Source: Spirochaetales bacterium (lineage in GTDB: Bacteria > Spirochaetota > Spirochaetia > CADAEX01). From it: a DNA stretch of 64,000 nt. Position 1 is the first letter of the stretch; each line of letters begins with the position of its first letter. The stretch spans positions 1-64,000 of the forward strand of contig JACKPD010000012.1 of NCBI GenBank assembly GCA_024233785.1. The letters run 5' to 3'. Shown piece by piece: positions 25,611 through 34,637 of the stretch. A program made the position numbers and the translations under genes. The notes under the pieces were generated by a model. The model was not told the DNA's origin. It did not search any database and saw only the letters and a list, made by a program, of their open reading frames with translations.

Positions 25611-26729
25611 TTGCTTAAGTATGCGATGATCGGAGGCGGCGAAGGCGCATTCATTGGGGATGTTCACAGGAGAGCCATAAGATTTGACGGCAGGGCCAGC
25701 CTTGTCGCAGGTTCTTTTTCAAGGGATGAAGGTAATAATATAAAAACAGGTAAGTCTCTTTTTTTAGACCCAGAGAGGGTTTATTCCAGCTACGAAGAAC
25801 TTATCAGCAGTGAAAAAGAACTTGATTTCATAGTTATTGTAACTCCAAATAATCTGCATTATCCAATTGCCAAAATGTGTCTGGAAAACAGAATTAATGT
25901 AGTTTGTGAAAAACCGGTAACAGTTACACTTGATGAAGCGCTGGAACTTAAAAAATTAAGTGAAAAAAATAAATGTCATTTTGCTGTTACTTATACCTAT
26001 ACAGGGTACCCAATGGTTAAAGAGATGAAATCTCTTATTGATGAGGGCAGACTTGGAAAATTGCGATTTGTCAAAGCTGATTGCCCTGAAGCATGGATGG
26101 CTGAAAAAGTTGAAGAGATGGGGAACAGACAGGCTCAGTGGAGAGCCGACCCGGCTCAGGGCGGTAAAACCAACTGTCTTGGCGACATCGGTATCCATAT
26201 AGAAAATCTTGTCAGTTATGTTACAGGTCTAAAAATCAGAAAGGTTTGCGCAGTTGTTGATAAATTTGTTGAAGGAAGAAAACTGGATGATAATGCAGTT
26301 GTTATGGTTGAATATGAAACCGGTGCAAAAGGTTTATACTGGCTGTCCTATATCGCCATCGGTCATGGTAACGGTATGAAAATAGAGATCTATGGATCTA
26401 ATGGATCTGTTGTGTGGGTACAGGAACAGCCGAATGAGCTTATTTATACAGCACTGAATGAACCATCGAATATATTAAAAAGGGGTGCCGCCTATTTATC
26501 CCCTCTTCAGAAGGAAAATACCCGTTTACCTGAGGGTCACCCAGAAGGGTATTATGAAGCCCTGTCAAATATCTATAACTATTTTTTTGATGAGCTCCAG
26601 TCGAAAAGAAGCCCGATAAAGGATGGAAAGTATAAATTTCCGACCCTTAAAGATGGAGTTGAAAGTCTTCTTTTTGTGAAGAGGTCTCTTGAAAGCGCTG
26701 AGAACAATTCATGCTGGGTGGAAAAATAA
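25611..26729 (+). CDS. Gfo/Idh/MocA-family dehydrogenase
   Basis: A 372-residue NAD(P)-dependent oxidoreductase with GGGEGAF near residue 8, the VCEKPVTV catalytic-lysine loop at about residues 100-107 and GDIGIHIENLV carrying the D/H active-site pair at about 193-197. It is longer than IolG and belongs to the MviM/YvaA-like subgroup. The start is TTG at 25611, five bases after AAGGAGG. It is the first gene of the IolN/IolO/IolM operon, so it probably oxidises or reduces an inositol-derived or uronate-like intermediate, or an alternative inositol isomer. Confidence 0.87.
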   Translation: MLKYAMIGGGEGAFIGDVHRRAIRFDGRASLVAGSFSRDEGNNIKTGKSLFLDPERVYSSYEELISSEKELDFIVIVTPNNLHYPIAKMCLENRINVVCEKPVTVTLDEALELKKLSEKNKCHFAVTYTYTGYPMVKEMKSLIDEGRLGKLRFVKADCPEAWMAEKVEEMGNRQAQWRADPAQGGKTNCLGDIGIHIENLVSYVTGLKIRKVCAVVDKFVEGRKLDDNAVVMVEYETGAKGLYWLSYIAIGHGNGMKIEIYGSNGSVVWVQEQPNELIYTALNEPSNILKRGAAYLSPLQKENTRLPEGHPEGYYEALSNIYNYFFDELQSKRSPIKDGKYKFPTLKDGVESLLFVKRSLESAENNSCWVEK

Positions 26730-26769
26730 AAAATAAAAAATATATTACTTTTATAAGGAGAATAAAGTT

Positions 26770-27741
26770 ATGAGCAAATGGACAATTCCGCCTGATGGCG
26801 GGCACATGGAAAGACCTTCAGGGATTTATTATCAGACCATGAACGGCCATGAAATCGAAGAGAGGCTTAAGAAGAGTGATATGCTTATTCTGCCTATTGG
26901 CAGCACGGAAAATCATGGAAAAAATGCTTGTTCGGGTGAAGATACTTTTCTGGTTACGCGCCTTGCTGAAGCTGTAGCGCAAAAAACCGGATGTACCGTA
27001 GCTGAACCAATCTGGTACGGATCACATCCATTTCATCACCTTGGTATGCCTGGAACAATTGTAATTCCTGAAGAGGATTTGTCTGCCTATATCCGCGCAG
27101 TAATAGCAGGATTCTGGAATACCGGATTCAGGAAAATCATATTGTTAAACGGACATGGTCAGGATTATGTACTGCCTCTGGCAATTCATCAGTTTGCAAA
27201 AAAATATCAGGTCCCCGCTATTCTTGTAAATGTCAACTGGTGGTTTGTTATTCCCGAGTTTTTAAAAGACAAAGCCCACGGAGGTGTTTTTGAAACACCG
27301 TTCATTCACGCAGATGAAGTTGAAACTTCTTATTCGATGGCGCTTTTTCCGGAACTGATCAATCAGGAGTATGCAGAAAAATCCGTCCCGGCAAAGATTT
27401 TTCCGGAAGGTCATATAAACAAATCTGGAAGTCCTTACAAGGAAGAGTCTCCCCTTGATTTCTGGTGTCAGGTAGGCGCTTCGGCGATAGAAGTTGTTTC
27501 AACGCCCGAAGGAGTTGTTGGAGACGCAACACTTGCTGACCCTGAAAAAGCCAAACCCGGTGTGTATGCCATACTCGATTACCTTGAGAAGCTTATAAAT
27601 GATATCATGAAGATGTATCCGGCAGGGACCCTTCCACCGCTTAAATATATGACAATGAGAGATCAAAAAGAAATTGAGGATGTGATAAAAGGGCCTTTAA
27701 ACGGAGGGAAACACATTTATACTCTTGGATATCCTACATAG
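26770..27741 (+). CDS. iolN: creatininase-family hydrolase, 3-dehydro-scyllo-inosose hydrolase homologue
   Basis: The 323-residue protein has the creatininase metal site: Glu47 and His49 in GSTENHG, Asp58 in GEDT, His129 in LNGHGQD, and His180 and Glu183 in HADEVETS. In Thermotoga maritima the creatininase-like IolN (TM0413) hydrolyses the diketo-inositol made by IolM to 5-keto-L-gluconate, and this gene sits directly beside IolO and IolM homologues in the same order of function. GGAG lies nine bases before the ATG. The assignment relies on family plus context; creatinine or peptide amidase activity is unlikely in this setting. Confidence 0.82.
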   Translation: MSKWTIPPDGGHMERPSGIYYQTMNGHEIEERLKKSDMLILPIGSTENHGKNACSGEDTFLVTRLAEAVAQKTGCTVAEPIWYGSHPFHHLGMPGTIVIPEEDLSAYIRAVIAGFWNTGFRKIILLNGHGQDYVLPLAIHQFAKKYQVPAILVNVNWWFVIPEFLKDKAHGGVFETPFIHADEVETSYSMALFPELINQEYAEKSVPAKIFPEGHINKSGSPYKEESPLDFWCQVGASAIEVVSTPEGVVGDATLADPEKAKPGVYAILDYLEKLINDIMKMYPAGTLPPLKYMTMRDQKEIEDVIKGPLNGGKHIYTLGYPT

Positions 27742-27749
27742 GAGAAATA

Positions 27750-28571
27750 ATGAAAATAGCAGCCAGCGTTACACCCAATAAAACAAAATTCGGTCCCCTT
27801 TTGTATCCCGGCGATATTGTGAGGGCCCTGAAAGAGCTTTCGGAAATGGGCTATGACGGAATTGAATTAAGTCTCAGAACGCCTGACGATATCAAAAAGA
27901 AAGAGTTGTTTAAGTTGCTTGATAAATATGATATGGAACTGTTGTCAATTGCAACAGGACAAAGTTTTATTGAGGACTCAATTTCTCTCTTTACATTGGA
28001 CGAAGAAAAAAGAAAGGAAGCTGTCCGGAGGATCAGGGGGTACATAGATATTGTCTCTGAGACTGGAGGATGCGTTATACTTGGCGGGATTAAGGGAAAA
28101 CTGGAAGGTACTGATGACAAAAAACAATTTGAATCAGGCAGCAGTGCAGTCGCGGACTGTCTATCCTATGCTGAAAAATCTGGCGCTGTTCTTCTTCTTG
28201 AAGCTATCAACCGGTATGAAACCAATTTATTCAATACAGTCGCCTCATGCACTGATTATGTCAAGGCCATGAAGTCTTCGCTTTTGAAAGTTCTTCCTGA
28301 CACATATCATATGAATATTGAAGAAAGGTCTATTTATGATGCTCTTGATGATGCGTCTGATGTTGTAGGTGCAATACATTGTGCAGACAACAATCGCCTG
28401 GCTCCGGGGATGGGGCATATTGACTTCAGGAGTATCCTGAGTCAGGTTAAAACATTTAAAAATCTGAAATACATAGGGGTAGAGGTTCTGCCTTTACCGG
28501 AAAGTAAAGAGTGTGCACAGACAGCTATCAACACAATCAGAGGCTGTTTAAATGAGGAGGTGGTCAAATGA
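27750..28571 (+). CDS. iolO: TIM-barrel epimerase, IolO homologue (5-keto-L-gluconate to D-tagaturonate)
   Basis: The 273-residue barrel matches the Thermotoga TM0416 type in several blocks: the LSIATGQSFIED segment, EAINRYETNLFNT (first metal Glu), DTYHMNIEE (Asp and His), HCADNNRLAPGMGHIDF and VEVLPLPES (last Glu). TM0416 (IolO) epimerises 5-keto-L-gluconate to tagaturonate. It follows iolN by eight bases and overlaps the start of iolM (ATGA), indicating a tight operon. Confidence 0.8.
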   Translation: MKIAASVTPNKTKFGPLLYPGDIVRALKELSEMGYDGIELSLRTPDDIKKKELFKLLDKYDMELLSIATGQSFIEDSISLFTLDEEKRKEAVRRIRGYIDIVSETGGCVILGGIKGKLEGTDDKKQFESGSSAVADCLSYAEKSGAVLLLEAINRYETNLFNTVASCTDYVKAMKSSLLKVLPDTYHMNIEERSIYDALDDASDVVGAIHCADNNRLAPGMGHIDFRSILSQVKTFKNLKYIGVEVLPLPESKECAQTAINTIRGCLNEEVVK

Positions 28572-29764
28572 GAGCATTTTACGTGGAAGCGGATTGGGCG
28601 CCTAAGAAAGATTATGTCCTTTCCAAAAGAGAACAGGAGACACACAGGTCTGCCAGGGGAAACTCAATCTGGAAAAATATCAGGGGATCTGTCATTGACA
28701 GACCTGAACCTGTTGCAAGAGATGGAGAGGTTCTGCTGAAAGTCGGGGCAGCGGGTATTTGCGGTACAGACGCTCACCTGCTCCAGATGGATGAGGATGG
28801 ATATACGAAATATAATGGACATTCCAAATACCCGATTATTACAGGGCATGAATTTTCAGGGGAAGTAGTATCGACAGGAAAAAATGTAAAAACTTTAAAA
28901 ATCGGTGATCTGGTAAGCGTTGAATCAATGCACTGGTGCGGCGAATGCGATCCCTGTCGTACCGGTATGTTCAATCAGTGCCAAATGCTTGAAGAGCCGG
29001 GACTTACCTACGACGGCGGTTTTGCGGAATATGTTGCTGTAAAGGCGAAGTACTGTTATTTACTGAATGATATCATGAATCTCTACGGGGATAAGATGTC
29101 TGCTCTGGAGCTGGGATCAATGATTGAGCCGACAGGTGTGGCATATAACGGTCTGTTTGTTAGAGCAGGCGGAGTAAGACCTGGCGGTCATACTGTTGTT
29201 TTCGGCGGAGGCCCGGTAGGGTTGGCAGCTGTTGCTCTTATGAAAACCAGCGGTGCCGGAAAACTTATCTGTTTCGAAACAACACCTGAAAGAAGGGCTT
29301 TGGCAAAAAAGATGGGAGCTGATTTTGTTTATGATCCCATTGAACTATCGAATAAATCTGTAAATCCATCGGAAATGCTTATGGATCTGACAAACGGCCG
29401 CGGTATATCCCTTTTTGCTGAATGTTCAGGGGCTACCAATGCAACGTACCCTGTAATGGCAGGTGCTATGGCTATCGGCGGAAAAATAGTACAGATTGGA
29501 CATTCAATTGGCAAGACAAGTATTGATTTGTATCCGATTCAGTTCAATGCTGGTATGATGTGCGGGTCAAATGGACAATCCGGACAGGGGATATACACAG
29601 ATGTAATCGCTTTAATGGCAAGCGGGCGAATTGATATGAGAAAAATGGTTACATCAAGGGTTCCTCTGGAAAATATTATGGATGGAATGGCTCTTGCCGG
29701 AAATCGTGTAGCAGGAAAAGTTCTTGTTGGTACACATTATAAAAAAATAGAGCATGTTAATTAA
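28568..29764 (+). CDS. iolM: zinc-dependent scyllo-inosose 3-dehydrogenase, IolM homologue
   Basis: The 398-residue medium-chain dehydrogenase carries the catalytic zinc residues Cys65, His94 and Glu95, the structural zinc set Cys124, Cys127, Cys130 and Cys138, and the NAD motif VVFGGGPVGLAA. The unusually long N-terminal leader before the GroES-like domain (residues 1-45, containing GNSIWKN) and the IEPTGVAYNGLFVRAGG block are features of Thermotoga TM0412 (IolM), which oxidises 2-keto-inositol. AGGAGG precedes the ATG, which overlaps the iolO stop codon. It would make the diketone opened by IolN. Confidence 0.82.
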   Translation: MRAFYVEADWAPKKDYVLSKREQETHRSARGNSIWKNIRGSVIDRPEPVARDGEVLLKVGAAGICGTDAHLLQMDEDGYTKYNGHSKYPIITGHEFSGEVVSTGKNVKTLKIGDLVSVESMHWCGECDPCRTGMFNQCQMLEEPGLTYDGGFAEYVAVKAKYCYLLNDIMNLYGDKMSALELGSMIEPTGVAYNGLFVRAGGVRPGGHTVVFGGGPVGLAAVALMKTSGAGKLICFETTPERRALAKKMGADFVYDPIELSNKSVNPSEMLMDLTNGRGISLFAECSGATNATYPVMAGAMAIGGKIVQIGHSIGKTSIDLYPIQFNAGMMCGSNGQSGQGIYTDVIALMASGRIDMRKMVTSRVPLENIMDGMALAGNRVAGKVLVGTHYKKIEHVN

Positions 29765-29781
29765 TAGAGGAGAAAAATAAT

Positions 29782-30837
29782 ATGAAAGCTAAAGTTGCTT
29801 TTTTATACGGACCCAAGGATTTAAGGGTTGAAGAAGTGGAGCTTCCGGTATTGAGGGACGATCAGGTCTTGATTAAAATGCATGCTGTCGGCATTTGCGG
29901 TTCTGATGTTGAATGTTTTGAAGGTGCATCTGCCGAAGGCCGGTATGATATTGCTCCTTATACGCCGGGGCATGAATGGGCTGGTGAGGTAGTTGAGACA
30001 GGAAGCAAGGTAACCAGCGTAAAAAAAGGGATGAAAGTTACCGGCGACTGTGTAATGGCATGCGGTAAATGTGAAAACTGTAAAAACGGACTTATGCCTT
30101 CAGCATGTCTTAATATGAGGGAACTGGGGTTCAGGCCTGATTCCCCCGGAGCAATGGGTGAATACATGATACTGGAAGAACAGTATACCCATCCGATTCC
30201 TGATGACTGGGATTATGAACTTGGAGCCTGGGTCGAGACTTTCTCAGTCGGCTATTGGGGTATATGGGGAAACGGTGGATATCTTGATGCAAGTGATGAT
30301 GTTGTTGTATTGGGGTCAGGGCCTATTGGGCTATCTGCAACCATGACCGCAAAAGCCTCGAATGCCATGGTTATTGTTGTTGATCCCCTGGCAAGCCGAA
30401 GGGAAACAGCGCTTAAATATGGCGCAGATCATGTTGTAGACCCGTCCGACGGAAAAGTTGTTGAATCAATAAATAAACTGACAAAAGGCAAAGGGCCTTC
30501 TGTGCTTGTTGAATGCTCGGGTAATGACAAAGGTATCGCGTCAGTCTTTGATATTGCGGGCCACAGCTGCCGTGTCGGATTTATCGGACACTCGATAGGC
30601 CGGAAAGTTTCAGCTGAACTTGGAAAGGTTATCTGGAAAAACTTAAGGATAGTCGGATCAGGTGGAACAAAAACATTTATGCCGAGGACAATAAAATTTT
30701 TAAGCAGGATTAAAGACAATTATGACTTTAAGGCCTTAAATACTCACAGATTTAAATTTGCAGATATTCACAAAGCTTTTGATGTTGCATGTCATGACAA
30801 AGCTAACGCCAGAAAAGTAATGATAAAATTTGATTAA
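29782..30837 (+). CDS. zinc-dependent medium-chain alcohol dehydrogenase
   Basis: The 351-residue enzyme shows catalytic zinc ligands Cys39, His64 and Glu65, structural zinc cysteines 94, 97, 100 and 109, and the NAD motif VLGSGPIGLSA. The WVETFSVGYWGIWGNGG stretch corresponds to the IEPxxVGxNG segment of IolM, so the two proteins are probably distant paralogues. As the last gene of the inositol operon, before a terminator, it might act on a related cyclitol or reduce tagaturonate; neither is proven. A clear AGGAG site is present. Confidence 0.87.
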   Translation: MKAKVAFLYGPKDLRVEEVELPVLRDDQVLIKMHAVGICGSDVECFEGASAEGRYDIAPYTPGHEWAGEVVETGSKVTSVKKGMKVTGDCVMACGKCENCKNGLMPSACLNMRELGFRPDSPGAMGEYMILEEQYTHPIPDDWDYELGAWVETFSVGYWGIWGNGGYLDASDDVVVLGSGPIGLSATMTAKASNAMVIVVDPLASRRETALKYGADHVVDPSDGKVVESINKLTKGKGPSVLVECSGNDKGIASVFDIAGHSCRVGFIGHSIGRKVSAELGKVIWKNLRIVGSGGTKTFMPRTIKFLSRIKDNYDFKALNTHRFKFADIHKAFDVACHDKANARKVMIKFD

Positions 30838-30845
30838 TTAATAAT

Positions 30846-30876
30846 AAAGGGGGGACTTCAATCCCCCCTTTGATTT
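30846..30876. terminator. strong terminator hairpin after the inositol operon
   Basis: A nine-base-pair stem AAAGGGGGG / CCCCCCTTT with an eight-base loop, followed by GATTT. It lies between convergent genes and may work in both directions. Confidence 0.8.
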
Positions 30877-30946
30877 CAAGTTGAAAGCGATACAGATTTC
30901 CGGGCAGCCCGTATATATAGCTGATGATTGAGGTAGAAAAGGATAA

Positions 30947-31603
30947 TTACTGTTTTACTTTTTTCCATTGTTCAAGCTGGTGTTTTTTACTGGTGCGCGA
31001 ATGTTTTCTCATCGATTTTTCCGCGCCACTGATATCCTTTTTAAGAATACATTCAAATATTAGATTATGCTGCTCAAGTGATTCATGTGCCCAGTCATCT
31101 GTGTAATTTGTTAAATTGATTATTCGTCTTATATGGTCAAATATGGAAATTAAGATACTTTGCAGGAGTTCATTTTTTGATTCCTCAATTATAAATTTAT
31201 GGAAAACCAGATCAATATTTAAAGCCTCTTCATACTGTTTCTTGTTAATAGCAGTTATGAGGTTCCTGTGAATCTCTTTAATTGTTTCAATTTGCTGATC
31301 GTTTATTGACTGGGTAAAAGAACGTACCGCCAGAGCTTCAAGCATTTCTCTAATATCATAGATTTGAGATACCTGTTCAAAGGTAACAATGGAAACAAAA
31401 GCACCATAATCTGGTTTCAGCTCAACAAAATGATCGTTGTATAGTTTTCGTAAAGCTTCCCTGATGGGGGTTCTGCTTGCATTAAGCAAAACACACAATT
31501 TTCTTTCAGAAAGAGGAGCTCCCTGTTTGAGTATATTCGTGATTATCATTTCCTTAAGCTCACGAAATAGTTTATCCGATATTACTTCTTTCTTTTCAAA
31601 CAT
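30947..31603 (-). CDS. GntR-family regulator, FCD type (UxuR/ExuR-like)
   Basis: About 218 residues from the preferred ATG at 31603. The wHTH (KLFRELKEMI...GAPLSERKLCVLLNASRTPIREALRKL) is followed by an all-helical FCD domain with the metal-ligand pattern D...FHKFI...H, the last His near SLEQHNLIFE. It converges on the inositol operon, and the UxuR-like palindromes in front of that operon and of this gene make it the likely repressor. Hexuronate-type FCD regulators sense fructuronate or tagaturonate; tagaturonate is the product expected from IolO. An upstream in-frame ATG at 31657 overlaps the putative operator and is less likely. No good ribosome site is visible. Confidence 0.88.
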   Translation of the reverse strand: MFEKKEVISDKLFRELKEMIITNILKQGAPLSERKLCVLLNASRTPIREALRKLYNDHFVELKPDYGAFVSIVTFEQVSQIYDIREMLEALAVRSFTQSINDQQIETIKEIHRNLITAINKKQYEEALNIDLVFHKFIIEESKNELLQSILISIFDHIRRIINLTNYTDDWAHESLEQHNLIFECILKKDISGAEKSMRKHSRTSKKHQLEQWKKVKQ

Positions 31604-31646
31604 AATCTGATAATCTGGTGTTCTCTTTATTTTAACTATATGCCAT

Positions 31647-31656
31647 TTGTATACCA
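31647..31656. promoter_or_regulatory. probable autoregulatory GntR operator
   Basis: TTGTATACCA matches the operon operator TGGTATACCA at nine of ten positions and lies 44 bases upstream of the preferred GntR start codon. It suggests autoregulation. Confidence 0.5.
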
Positions 31657-31876
31657 TAAATTATATGCAAAAGTCAATTCTATATAAATCTTTATCCTTG
31701 AAGACAGGGTCTGTATATCGAGAGAAAGTTTTTTAAATTTATACTGGGTAAATAGGACTTGCAAAATTGAATTAAAAAAACAAGAATATCGTAAATATAT
31801 TAAAGATTATCATTTGTGCTGAATCATAAGTACAAAAGTGAAAAAACCATAGTCTTTGGAGTGAAAGAGAAACAAA

Positions 31877-33259
31877 GTGAAGAAAGAGCTGTCAGCCGGT
31901 GAGAAAAATATCAGGCATTATTTTAATTACGCGTTTTACAACGGGTTCGGAGCCGGGTTCATTGCAAAGGGGCCGGTTATGCTCCTTGCTCTTTACTTCG
32001 GCGCATCCAATATTCAGCTTGGATATCTTTCTTCCATTATTCACAGCGCAGGGATCTCCCTTCTTCTTCTGCCTGTAATCTTCGGAGGCAAAAATACAGT
32101 AAGGGTCCATGCGACCATCTGGGTTGTCCGGGGGATGATATGCATGCTCTATTTTATTCTCCCTTTTGTTGATAAAAGTTTTGCTGTATATACGATCATG
32201 ATTGTCTATACCGTTTATTGTTTTGCCAGGGAAATTGGAAGTGTGTTAAATCAGATAACGAGAAAATATATTTCTTCCGCAGATAATACTGGTGAGATAA
32301 TCGGACTGAGCTCTGTCAGGTTTCACAGGTCATCCCTCATTGCCAGAGCGTCTTCTTTCTTCTTTACCTCGGTTGATAAAATCGGAACGCTTACCGCGCT
32401 TCTTGTCCTGCAGTTTGTCGGGATAATTGCAAACACCGCCGCAGCGATGCAGCTATTTAAAATGAGGTGCCCTGAAAAGATAGAACCTTATTCAGGCAGG
32501 AATATGCTTGATATCCTTAAAGAGTCTGTCCTCGACAGGGAAAAAAGACTGATTCTGATTCTTAAATGGCTTATCCTCTCTGCAGACATAATGATGGGGC
32601 TTCTTGTCGCTTTTTACAGCAGGGAGCTGCTTTTTGAGACAAATCTTGTTTTCGCGTTTTTAATTATGCAGAGTTTTGCCGCTATTGCCGCAGCGAAATC
32701 GCTTGCCGTGTTCAGCGACAGGATAGGAAGCTCTCCCCTTATCCTTTTTTCTTCATCCTCCCTTGCATTACTTTCGATACTCTGGATCTTTATATCATCA
32801 GGTATTATTTTCCCGCTGTTTCTCGGGTTCTTAACCTGTTTCTTTCTGCATTTCAACAATTACCTTATCATGAGGCTTATAATTAACAAGATGCTACCCG
32901 GAAAGGAAGTTACTTTCATGTCAATGATAAATTTTACGGCATCATTTTTTTCTTTTTTCATTGGTCTTTACAGCGGGGCATTGATAGATCTTTACGATCA
33001 TTTCTATCATGGAGAGGGGAACAGTTTTTCCTTTGTTTTTATTTCAACAGCTGTAATTTCGATTGTCAATGCGGTGCTTTCGTTAAAACTCTTAAGAATG
33101 AAAACGGAAATCCGGGCAGCTGGTACCGGACCTCTGGGCGGGACAGCCGGATTATCACAGAATGAGGGAGTATCGCCGGTATTGAATGATTACTCTTCCA
33201 TTGTAAAAAAGAAAAAAAGCCGTAAAGTTGAGTGGTGGGAGCTTATCGGGTACCTTTAA
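31877..33259 (+). CDS. major facilitator superfamily transporter
   Basis: The 460-residue polytopic protein has about 11-12 hydrophobic segments and a cytoplasmic middle loop around residues 195-225 (FKMRCPEKIEPYSGRNMLD). The C-terminal 45 residues are hydrophilic and lysine-rich. It resembles the loosely defined MFS group; no substrate motif stands out. The start is GTG at 31877 with only a weak AAAGAG upstream. It stands alone, between the inositol regulator and a convergent alpha/beta hydrolase, and the gap of about 270 bases before it shows no further gene. Confidence 0.8.
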   Translation: MKKELSAGEKNIRHYFNYAFYNGFGAGFIAKGPVMLLALYFGASNIQLGYLSSIIHSAGISLLLLPVIFGGKNTVRVHATIWVVRGMICMLYFILPFVDKSFAVYTIMIVYTVYCFAREIGSVLNQITRKYISSADNTGEIIGLSSVRFHRSSLIARASSFFFTSVDKIGTLTALLVLQFVGIIANTAAAMQLFKMRCPEKIEPYSGRNMLDILKESVLDREKRLILILKWLILSADIMMGLLVAFYSRELLFETNLVFAFLIMQSFAAIAAAKSLAVFSDRIGSSPLILFSSSSLALLSILWIFISSGIIFPLFLGFLTCFFLHFNNYLIMRLIINKMLPGKEVTFMSMINFTASFFSFFIGLYSGALIDLYDHFYHGEGNSFSFVFISTAVISIVNAVLSLKLLRMKTEIRAAGTGPLGGTAGLSQNEGVSPVLNDYSSIVKKKKSRKVEWWELIGYL

Positions 33260-33295
33260 AGCTACCTCTTTTTTAGAAGATGAAAGTGCGCTGTT

Positions 33296-34123
33296 CTAAA
33301 GCTTTGAAAGCCAGTTCAGCACAAGGGTTTCAAATATCTTTTCCTGTTCTATCTGAAGCATGTGTCCAGCTCTGTCAAGAATAACGAAATCGGAACTAGG
33401 ATAGTTTTCCGTAAGGACTAAAGCGTCCCTGTAGCCGACTGCCGTATCCTGCCTGCCGGTAATAATGAGGGCAGGCTTTCCGAAGGGAGTATCAGGGACA
33501 TCGGCGTTTTCCCGTAACGGATAGCCGTATCTTTTTATTTTTTTAAGCAGTGAAATATCAGCCTTTCTTACGCCGCATCTTACTTCATTTATATACCGCT
33601 CCCAGTTTTCCCTGCTCTGGATGGTAAGCATGTTGTCGCATGTGTCCTGGTCGTTGGATGAAAGCTGATTGTAAAAATAATTATCCCTGTAAATGACATT
33701 TCTGAAAGGGAGTTCCCGTTCTTCCGGCAGAGGTACTGTAACCGGGCAGAGCATCATTATCCCCCCGATCCTGTCCTGATATTTTTTGACAATAGCCTGA
33801 GCGATGTAGGAGCCGTAGGATTCGGAAGCAATGTAAAAAGTCTCTTCCTGTATTGTTTCACTGATAAAGGCATCGACAATATCTACAATATCATCAGTAG
33901 TTGAAATATCTTTTTTAAGTACCGTGTCGCCCATCCCCGGCAGATCGAAATAAATTCGTTTAAACTTTTCAGCATATCCGGATGTTCCCTGTGATGTGAA
34001 TATCCTTTCCATGCAGCCGCTCATCAGCCTGTGGTCGCACCAGTTGCCGTGAATCATGAGCAGGGGTTTGCCGCTGCCGATAATTTCCGTATAAACTTCA
34101 GCCTGCTCAAGCTTCACAAACAT
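33296..34123 (-). CDS. alpha/beta-fold hydrolase
   Basis: A 275-residue serine hydrolase. The oxyanion loop MIHGNWCDHR at about residues 23-32, the nucleophile elbow ASESYGSY with the Ser at about residue 101, the acid Asp in TGRQDTAVGY and the catalytic His in DRAGHMLQIEQ are in the correct order. The size is typical of esterase, lactonase or C-C hydrolase members. It lies six bases behind a cupin gene in the same direction, so lactone or ester cleavage of a sugar derivative is plausible. Confidence 0.85.
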   Translation of the reverse strand: MFVKLEQAEVYTEIIGSGKPLLMIHGNWCDHRLMSGCMERIFTSQGTSGYAEKFKRIYFDLPGMGDTVLKKDISTTDDIVDIVDAFISETIQEETFYIASESYGSYIAQAIVKKYQDRIGGIMMLCPVTVPLPEERELPFRNVIYRDNYFYNQLSSNDQDTCDNMLTIQSRENWERYINEVRCGVRKADISLLKKIKRYGYPLRENADVPDTPFGKPALIITGRQDTAVGYRDALVLTENYPSSDFVILDRAGHMLQIEQEKIFETLVLNWLSKL

Positions 34124-34129
34124 GATGTG

Positions 34130-34477
34130 CTATTTATCGCCTTCTTCCGGTACAATACAGATAAATGAGAGGTTCCCGTTTCCTGTATTTGTAAACTGGT
34201 GTTCCTCTCCGGCAGGTATATATGCGGTATCGCCTGCATTGACCGGATTTTCCTTTCCTTCAAGGTAGAGGTTTCCGCTTCCCTCTATTACATAATTTAC
34301 GTGGGGCCAGTCATGTATGTGTCTGGGTGAAAATCCGTCCTTCCCGAGGGTGAATATCCTCATTACCCAGCCGTCCCAGCCCTGCTGTGGCGAAATTGCG
34401 ACCTGTTTTGTCACGTTTTTAAGGCCCGGAGCTTCAAGCGGGATTTTTTTCATATCACTTTTTCTGACTATTGGCAT
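34130..34477 (-). CDS. small cupin-domain protein
   Basis: The 115-residue single cupin has motif 1 HIHDWPHVNYVIEGSG and motif 2 AGDTAYIPAGEEHQFTN, with the metal-binding histidines and Glu in place. I start it at ATG 34477 with GGGAG just upstream; the longer open frame would run into the promoter of the divergent dehydrogenase and is rejected. It could bind a sugar acid or metal, or catalyse an isomerisation; nothing decides this. It is first in a two-gene operon with the hydrolase and divergent from the GntR-regulated dehydrogenase gene. Confidence 0.85.
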   Translation of the reverse strand: MPIVRKSDMKKIPLEAPGLKNVTKQVAISPQQGWDGWVMRIFTLGKDGFSPRHIHDWPHVNYVIEGSGNLYLEGKENPVNAGDTAYIPAGEEHQFTNTGNGNLSFICIVPEEGDK

Positions 34478-34557
34478 TTTTTTCTCCCTTATCCTCAAGA
34501 TATTAGTATTATTAAACAAGATTTCATCATTCTTCAAGTGAAGAATGCAGAAATTCC

Positions 34558-34610
34558 TTGACAAAATAAAGCATACAGACATAAAATAGTACAGTCTAAT
34601 TGTCATACAA
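34558..34610 (+). promoter_or_regulatory. promoter plus GntR-type operator before the tct operon (site A)
   Basis: TTGACA at 34558-34563 and TAAAAT at 34582-34587 (18-base spacer) form the promoter; a TACAGT at 34590-34595 is an alternative -10. The inverted repeat TTGT-CAT-ACAA lies at 34600-34610, flanked by A and T. The same repeat occurs in three other promoters in the window, including that of the GntR gene at 54014. Confidence 0.75.
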
Positions 34611-34637
34611 TAAAATTCAATAATATGGGGGAATTCG

